Below, piece by piece: positions 5,352 through 9,252 of a stretch of DNA of 9,252 bases. This DNA comes from Prolixibacteraceae bacterium (GTDB taxonomy: Bacteria; Bacteroidota; Bacteroidia; Bacteroidales; Prolixibacteraceae): contig JAQIDF010000137.1 in the NCBI GenBank assembly GCA_027858145.1, positions 1 to 9,252 on the forward strand, written 5' to 3'. Each line of letters begins with the position of its first letter. The first letter of the stretch is position 1. The notes under the pieces are model-generated. The model searched no databases. It saw only the letters and a list, made by a program, of their open reading frames with translations, and was not told the DNA's origin. Position numbers and translations under genes: made by a program.

Positions 5352-6338
5352 TTACCGGTCTTCTTTGCTCATTTTACGGGCAACAATGCTAACATAAAAC
5401 AACTGGAAAGCATGATAAATCATAATAGGCACAAGAAATAAACTGCCTAACGGGGAACTTCCTACCAAAACAGCTGCCATAACTGAACCATGGACGAGTG
5501 ATTTTTTTGAACCGCTAAAAATTACTGTTATTTGTTCTTCGCGTGTAAAATTTAACCGGGTTGATATCCATTTTGCAATATTAAATACCACGAAAAACAT
5601 GACAATAACAATTACCCCCAACAAAATAAGCGTCCATTCTGCAATTGAATTGAATATTCCATTTAAAAATGAATTGCTAAAACTGTTGTAAACAATTGAA
5701 AGAATGACTGTTTTGTCGAACATGCTAAGGTAGCGTTTGTTGCGGATGGCCCAACTGCCCCAAAAACGGTGTAGGAGCAATCCAGCTGCTACCGGAATGA
5801 AAATCTGGAAGAGCAAATCAGTTAAGGTTTGGGCAAAATTGAAATCACTGTTAGCACTACTCAGAAAAATACTCATCCAAAGCGGGGTTATAACAATGCC
5901 GATTATTCCTGATACGCTCGCGTTGAAAATTGCCCCGGGAATGTTGCCCCTCGCAATGGAAACCATAACAACAGATGATGAAACAGTTGAGGGCAATGCT
6001 GCCAGAAAGAAAATAGCAAGCCACAGCGTATAGTATTCGCCACTTTGGAAAAGAGGATAGAAAAGAAGAACGAGTAACGGGAAAACCAAAAAAGTGAGTG
6101 TTTGTATTGTAATGTGTAGCTTCCAGTTCTTTAATCCGCTTGCCAGTTCTTCGGGCTTTAGCCGTAATCCGTAAAAGAAAAACAAGGCCATTATGGCATA
6201 ATGAATAATATTGCGTAATTCAATACGGCTGCCTTCTGAGCCAATACCGGGTACAAAATAAGCCAGTAAAATCATCCCGATGATGGCTGAAATAAACCCA
6301 TCGGGTAAAAAGCGTTTTATTTTGTTGAAATTCCCCAT
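5352..6338 (-). CDS. SBF-like (bile acid:sodium symporter superfamily, YfeH/RCH1 type) membrane transporter
   Basis: The 328-residue, very hydrophobic product has about ten predicted membrane helices (near 12-30, 45-60, 74-96, 104-126, 133-156, 170-191, 207-226, 236-259, 283-298 and 301-321). The segments LFFFYGLRLKPEEL, FLAALPSTVSSSVVMVSIARG, GAIFNASVSGIIGI and SGSKKSLVHGSVMA match the SBF_like subgroup of the bile/arsenite/riboflavin transporter superfamily, which includes bacterial YfeH and yeast Rch1. LPST and the following Asn-containing helix fall where related symporters bind Na+. The substrate is not determined, and 'bile acid' is only the superfamily name. ATG at 6338-6336 follows an A-rich leader without a Shine-Dalgarno. 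The gene is divergent from sufE (200 bases apart) and convergent with the LRR gene (two bases apart), so it appears to be monocistronic. Confidence 0.88.
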   Translation of the reverse strand: MGNFNKIKRFLPDGFISAIIGMILLAYFVPGIGSEGSRIELRNIIHYAIMALFFFYGLRLKPEELASGLKNWKLHITIQTLTFLVFPLLVLLFYPLFQSGEYYTLWLAIFFLAALPSTVSSSVVMVSIARGNIPGAIFNASVSGIIGIVITPLWMSIFLSSANSDFNFAQTLTDLLFQIFIPVAAGLLLHRFWGSWAIRNKRYLSMFDKTVILSIVYNSFSNSFLNGIFNSIAEWTLILLGVIVIVMFFVVFNIAKWISTRLNFTREEQITVIFSGSKKSLVHGSVMAAVLVGSSPLGSLFLVPIMIYHAFQLFYVSIVARKMSKEDR

Positions 6339-6419
6339 TTTTTCTATTAATCCGACAAAGATTGAATTTTTTTTTGGAAAAACGATTGTTGAGATCTAAA
6401 GCTTTCAACAGCACCACGA

Positions 6420-6427
6420 CAAACATA
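6420..6427 (-). promoter_or_regulatory. Possible -7 box for the SBF-like transporter
   Basis: Read on the minus strand this is TATGTTTG, an exact match to TAnnTTTG, 82 bases upstream of the start codon. No matching TTTG is seen at the -33 distance. A small hairpin (AATGAA/TTCATT, 6427-6441) abuts it and would overlap the region upstream of the -7 box. The evidence is the motif alone. Confidence 0.25.
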
Positions 6428-6441
6428 ATGAAAGCTTCATT
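6427..6441. repeat. Small palindrome in the divergent transporter-sufE spacer
   Basis: AATGAA (6427-6432) and TTCATT (6436-6441) are perfect complements around a 3-base centre. The palindrome sits between two divergent genes and beside the possible transporter -7 box, where an operator could lie. Short palindromes are common in AT-rich DNA, so this is weak. Confidence 0.25.
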
Positions 6442-6527
6442 TTAAGTTAAGGTTTCGATTGGTACATAAGTGCTTCTTTTTTCGGTTTTTTGGAAAAAAT
6501 AATAGACCTTTGTGTCTTAATTTTGAA

Positions 6528-6534
6528 GAGGTGA
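6528..6534 (+). promoter_or_regulatory. Shine-Dalgarno-like site of sufE
   Basis: GAGGTGA ends four bases before ATG 6539 and is fully complementary to the UCACCUC stretch near the 3' end of typical 16S rRNA. It stands out because the other starts in this window have only A/T-rich leaders, and it fixes the sufE start. The spacing is on the short side. Confidence 0.5.
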
Positions 6535-6538
6535 AGCT

Positions 6539-6964
6539 ATGGCCATTGAAGAAATACAACAAGAGATAATAAGTGAATTTTCAATATTCGAAGACTGGAT
6601 GGATAAATATTCGTATTTGATTGAAATGGGAAACGATTTGACTCCTATTAGCGAAGATAAAAAGACCGAACAAAACATTATTCGCGGTTGCCAGTCACAG
6701 GTTTGGATTGATGCTGAATACAATAATGGCGTTGTTACTTACCAGGGCGACAGTGATGCCCTGATAGTGAAAGGCCTTGTAGCTCTGATGCTCCGGGTTG
6801 TCAACAGCCAGACGCCTGAGGCAATAATGAATACCGATTTTCATTTTATTGATAAAATTGGACTGAAGGAACACCTTTCGCCCACGCGCTCAAATGGTTT
6901 GCTGGCAATGATTAAACAAATTAAGCTATATGCTGTTGCATTCAATAAAATAGCAAACGGTTAA
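6539..6964 (+). CDS. sufE: SufE, cysteine-desulfurase sulfur acceptor
   Basis: SufE accepts the persulfide from the cysteine desulfurase SufS and passes the sulfur to the SufBCD scaffold during cytosolic Fe-S cluster assembly. The 141-residue product has the usual length and the family signature RGCQSQVWIDAEY; the invariant acceptor cysteine falls at residue 51, the position known for the E. coli protein. The start IEEIQQEIISEFSIFEDWMDKYSYLIEMG and the end HLSPTRSNGLLAMIKQIKLYA are also typical. It is the first gene of a two-gene unit with the DUF59/SufT-like gene 20 bases downstream. sufB, sufC, sufD and sufS are not in the window and must be elsewhere. The ATG is supported by the Shine-Dalgarno-like site at 6528. 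It is transcribed away from the SBF-like transporter; a functional link to that gene is not evident. Confidence 0.95.
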   Translation: MAIEEIQQEIISEFSIFEDWMDKYSYLIEMGNDLTPISEDKKTEQNIIRGCQSQVWIDAEYNNGVVTYQGDSDALIVKGLVALMLRVVNSQTPEAIMNTDFHFIDKIGLKEHLSPTRSNGLLAMIKQIKLYAVAFNKIANG

Positions 6965-6984
6965 TTGTTAATAAAGAAAAAGTT

Positions 6985-7293
6985 ATGGCTGATTCAAGAA
7001 TAAATAAGATAAAGGAAGAACTGCACGAAGTGTACGACCCTGAGATACCGGTTAATATATACGATTTAGGATTAATCTACAGTATTGATGTGGATGAAAA
7101 AAACAAGGCGACTATTGTAATGACACTTACAGCACCCGGGTGCCCCGTAGCCGATATGATACTTGAACAAGTGTATGATAAAGCAATAGGCGTAGAAGGT
7201 GTGGATGATTGTTTTGTAGAGTTAACATTTGAACCGCCCTGGGATAAGTCAATGATGAGCGAAGAGGCGAAGTTAGAGCTGGGGTTTTTCTAA
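6985..7293 (+). CDS. DUF59/MIP18-family Fe-S assembly protein (SufT-like)
   Basis: This is a 102-residue single-domain DUF59 (MIP18) protein. Family members such as SufT assist maturation or delivery of Fe-S clusters to client proteins; PaaD and the eukaryotic MIP18/CIAO2 are relatives. Visible signatures are VYDPEIPVNIYDLGLIYSI (16-34), VMTLTAPGCPVADMI with the conserved cysteine at 53, and the C-terminal segment FEPPWDKSMMSEEAKLELGFF, which is characteristic of the SUF-associated branch. It starts 20 bases after sufE, and the gene pair is a strong argument for a role in the SUF pathway. There is no N-terminal or C-terminal fusion. The symbol sufT is plausible, but I leave it blank because close paralogues (PaaD-like) share the domain. 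After the stop only a weak TTGTAA/TTACAA stem is seen (7298-7316). Confidence 0.9.
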   Translation: MADSRINKIKEELHEVYDPEIPVNIYDLGLIYSIDVDEKNKATIVMTLTAPGCPVADMILEQVYDKAIGVEGVDDCFVELTFEPPWDKSMMSEEAKLELGFF

Positions 7294-7297
7294 ACTC

Positions 7298-7316
7298 TTG
7301 TAAGCGCATATTACAA
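7298..7316 (+). terminator. Weak hairpin after the sufE unit
   Basis: TTGTAA (7298-7303) and TTACAA (7311-7316) form a six-base A/T-rich stem with a seven-base loop, five bases after the stop. No T-run follows directly (AATTTAGC), so it is a poor intrinsic terminator. A T9 run lies about 60 bases farther on (7377-7384), without an obvious stem. Confidence 0.2.
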
Positions 7317-7396
7317 ATTTAGCACTTTTAAATTGAAATATGCTAAAGGCATTTGTCAGTCCAAATACAAATCATCTTTTTTTTCTGCATTTAATG

Positions 7397-7404
7397 TAAC
7401 TTTG
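7397..7404 (+). promoter_or_regulatory. gcvP: Probable -7 box of the gcvP promoter
   Basis: TAACTTTG matches the Bacteroidetes TAnnTTTG consensus exactly. A T-rich run (7377-7384, TTTT in place of TTTG) lies at about the right distance for the -33 box. Transcription would start near 7411 and give a leader of about 60 bases before the GTG at 7472. The leader contains the mini-ORF 7421-7459. Confidence 0.4.
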
Positions 7405-7420
7405 TGACGTTATTCTCTCC

Positions 7421-7459
7421 ATGTATTTTATTCGGATGAGATTCATGTTGAACACTTAA
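7421..7459 (+). other. 12-codon mini-ORF in the gcvP leader
   Basis: ATG 7421 opens a frame encoding MYFIRMRFMLNT and ends at TAA 7457-7459, 12 bases before the gcvP start and in the same frame. It has no glycine, serine or repeated regulatory codons, so a classic attenuation leader is not suggested. It may be chance, a translational-coupling leader, or a remnant of a longer N-terminus. Confidence 0.2.
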
Positions 7460-7471
7460 AACATTACCGAG

Positions 7472-9252
7472 GTGATTAAAAACGATAAATTTGGCTGGCG
7501 CCACATTGGCCCTCGTTCTCACGAGATTGATGAAATGTTGAAAACCATTGGAGTGCAATCGATGGATGATTTAATTGACCAAACGGTTCCCGGTAATATT
7601 CGCTTAAAAGAACCACTGGAAATGGGACCCGGTCTTACCGAGCGTCAATACTACCGGCGCATTCACGATTTGGCTCAAATGAACAAAGTGTTCAACACCT
7701 ACATCGGGATGGGGTATTACGATACCATTACCCCGGCAGTAATATTGCGCAATGTGCTCGAAAACCCCGTTTGGTACACTTCATACACACCTTATCAGGC
7801 CGAAATTTCGCAGGGAAGGCTCGAGGCTTTACTCAACTTTCAAACAACAGTATGTGATTTAACCGGTATGCCCCTGGCTAACGCTTCGTTGCTCGATGAG
7901 GCAACAGCCGCTGCCGAGGCTATGATTATGATGTTCAATACACGTAGCCGTACACAAAAGAAAAGTGGGGCTAATGTGCTAATTGTTGATGAAAAAATAT
8001 GGCCGCAAACACTCGATGTATTGGTTACACGTGCTGAACCACTTGGCATTAATCTCGAGGTGGGCGATTATGAAAGTTTTGGCTTCAACGAGCAAATTTT
8101 TGGTGTTATCGTGCAATATCCTAATTCTAACGGAAATATTGAAGATTATACCGCCCTGGTTGAAACGGCCCACAAAAACGAATGCAAGGTTACGGTTGCT
8201 GCCGATTTGCTTAGTCTGGCACTGTTAACACCTCCTGGCGAGTGGGGTGCTGATATCTGTGTGGGTAGCTCGCAGCGTTTTGGCGTTCCGATGGGGTATG
8301 GTGGGCCGCATGCTGCCTTTTTTGCCACCCGCGAAAAATTTAAACGCAACATCCCGGGGCGTATCATCGGGGTTACCAAAGATGCCAATGGCAAACGAGC
8401 ATTGCGGATGGCTTTACAAACCCGCGAACAGCATATTAAACGTGAAAAAGCAACTTCGAATATTTGTACAGCCCAGGCTTTGCTGGCTACCATGGCTGGT
8501 TTTTATGCAGTATACCATGGGCCGAGAGGTATTTATTCAATTGCAGCGCGTGTTCATGCCATCGCAACCTATTTGAGCACTGAAATTGCAAAGCTTGGCT
8601 ACAAGCAGGAAAATGAATTCTATTTCGATACCATTCGTTTTAGCCTCCCCCGTCATGTGAAGCGCGAGGATATTGAATGGTTATCGCTCGACCTTGAAAT
8701 GAATTTTCGTTACTTCGATAACGGAAAAGTGGGGCTAAGTATAGATGAAACCACTAATCTCGACGATATTAACTGGATACTGGAAGTGTTTGCCAAAGCA
8801 GCTAACCAGAACCAGCCAGGCTGTGATACATATCCCGGCGAACGCTTAATTGATAAAAAATTCAGGCGGACATCGGAATATCTTCAACACGATGTGTTTA
8901 ACCTGTACCGCTCTGAAACTGAGATGGTGCGTTACATTAAGAAACTTGAGCACCGCGATATTTCACTCACACATTCAATGATTTCGCTGGGATCGTGTAC
9001 CATGAAACTCAATGCAGCAACCGAAATGTTGCCCATGAGCTGGATTGAGTTTAACGACCTGCACCCGTTTATCCCCAAAAACCAGGCAATGGGATACCAT
9101 GTGATGATGGATGAGCTGAAAAAAGCATTGGCTAAAATTACCGGTCTTGAAGATGTAAGTTTAATGCCCAACTCTGGTGCTGCCGGTGAATATGCCGGAC
9201 TGATGGTGATTATGGAATACCACAAAAGCAGGGGAGAAGGGCATCGAAAAGT
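7472..9252 (+). CDS. gcvP: Glycine dehydrogenase (decarboxylating), glycine cleavage system P protein (partial, 3' end off window)
   Basis: The frame is open from GTG 7472 to the right edge, 593 codons of a protein normally about 950-970 residues long. The P protein decarboxylates glycine with pyridoxal phosphate and passes the aminomethyl group to lipoyl-H protein (GcvH), feeding one-carbon metabolism. Landmarks: KFGWRHIGPR at the start; NIRLKEPLEM; YIGMGYYDTITPAVI; ENPVWYTSYTPYQAEISQGR; LLDEATAAAEA; GSSQRFGVPMGYGGPHAAFFA; and TREQHIKREKATSNICTAQ. The second homologous half begins before HSMISLGSCTMKLNAATE (SLGSCTMK at 505-512) and reaches MPNSGAAGEYAG (565 on), so this is the one-chain form and not split GcvPA/GcvPB. 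The PLP-binding lysine should lie beyond the window. No ATG is available between the in-frame TAA at 7457 and the conserved N-terminus, so GTG is chosen. A -7 box at 7397 supports its own promoter. Confidence 0.95.
   Translation, partial: MIKNDKFGWRHIGPRSHEIDEMLKTIGVQSMDDLIDQTVPGNIRLKEPLEMGPGLTERQYYRRIHDLAQMNKVFNTYIGMGYYDTITPAVILRNVLENPVWYTSYTPYQAEISQGRLEALLNFQTTVCDLTGMPLANASLLDEATAAAEAMIMMFNTRSRTQKKSGANVLIVDEKIWPQTLDVLVTRAEPLGINLEVGDYESFGFNEQIFGVIVQYPNSNGNIEDYTALVETAHKNECKVTVAADLLSLALLTPPGEWGADICVGSSQRFGVPMGYGGPHAAFFATREKFKRNIPGRIIGVTKDANGKRALRMALQTREQHIKREKATSNICTAQALLATMAGFYAVYHGPRGIYSIAARVHAIATYLSTEIAKLGYKQENEFYFDTIRFSLPRHVKREDIEWLSLDLEMNFRYFDNGKVGLSIDETTNLDDINWILEVFAKAANQNQPGCDTYPGERLIDKKFRRTSEYLQHDVFNLYRSETEMVRYIKKLEHRDISLTHSMISLGSCTMKLNAATEMLPMSWIEFNDLHPFIPKNQAMGYHVMMDELKKALAKITGLEDVSLMPNSGAAGEYAGLMVIMEYHKSRGEGHRK

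Noticed and set aside
7405..7471. Glycine riboswitch in the gcvP leader
   Set aside because: The leader is only about 60 bases, A/T-rich, and shows neither of the paired aptamer cores.
7840..9225. Several open frames in other phases within gcvP
   Set aside because: The GcvP frame is continuous and shows family motifs throughout; the others are shadows of it.
1..9252. Defence island, biosynthetic cluster or prophage
   Set aside because: All recognised genes are housekeeping or common transport and surface genes; no nuclease, toxin-antitoxin, integrase or phage structural gene was seen.

Overview
The window looks like a piece of chromosome from a member of the Bacteroidota, most likely a Bacteroidales/Marinilabiliales-type bacterium. 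The basis is protein character (RsmE next to a DUF4159 protein, Bacteroidetes-style SufE, DUF59/SufT and one-chain GcvP), AT-rich start regions mostly lacking Shine-Dalgarno sites, and several matches to the Bacteroidetes -7 promoter box TAnnTTTG. The lineage is an inference from style; no rRNA or marker phylogeny is available here.

Layout, left to right. The 3' end of rsmE (1-150) is followed closely by a secreted DUF4159 protein (172-861) and a flavodoxin-fold protein with a compact CX2CX2CX7C motif that suggests an iron-sulfur flavoprotein (881-1456); these three probably form one transcription unit. A 462-base non-coding stretch (1457-1918) holds a clear palindromic, MITE-like element: 16-bp and 15-bp inverted-repeat arms enclosed by a 14-bp direct repeat, followed by a second, weaker hairpin repeat. 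Next come a class I-type polyphosphate kinase 2 (1919-2719) and a two-HKD cardiolipin synthase (2816-4291), then a secreted leucine-rich-repeat protein with nine and a half plant-like repeats of exactly 24 residues (4423-5349). A 10-TM SBF-like transporter (5352-6338, minus strand) converges on it with only two bases between the stop codons. Divergent from the transporter is a two-gene iron-sulfur assembly unit, sufE plus a DUF59/SufT-like gene (6539-7293). The window ends inside gcvP, the glycine-cleavage P protein (7472 to beyond 9252), which appears to start at GTG.

How the genes work together: most are housekeeping (rRNA modification, Fe-S assembly, phospholipid and polyphosphate metabolism, one-carbon metabolism) and not an accessory island. 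I see no CRISPR array, tRNA, rRNA, phage gene or transposase gene. I do not see a convincing new multi-gene system. The most distinctive items are the palindromic element at 1482-1742, the possible Fe-S cluster motif in the flavoprotein, the regular LRR protein with its nearly overlapping convergent neighbour, a recurrent AGCTTGAC octamer around ppk2/cls, and an in-frame 12-codon mini-ORF ahead of the GTG start of gcvP.
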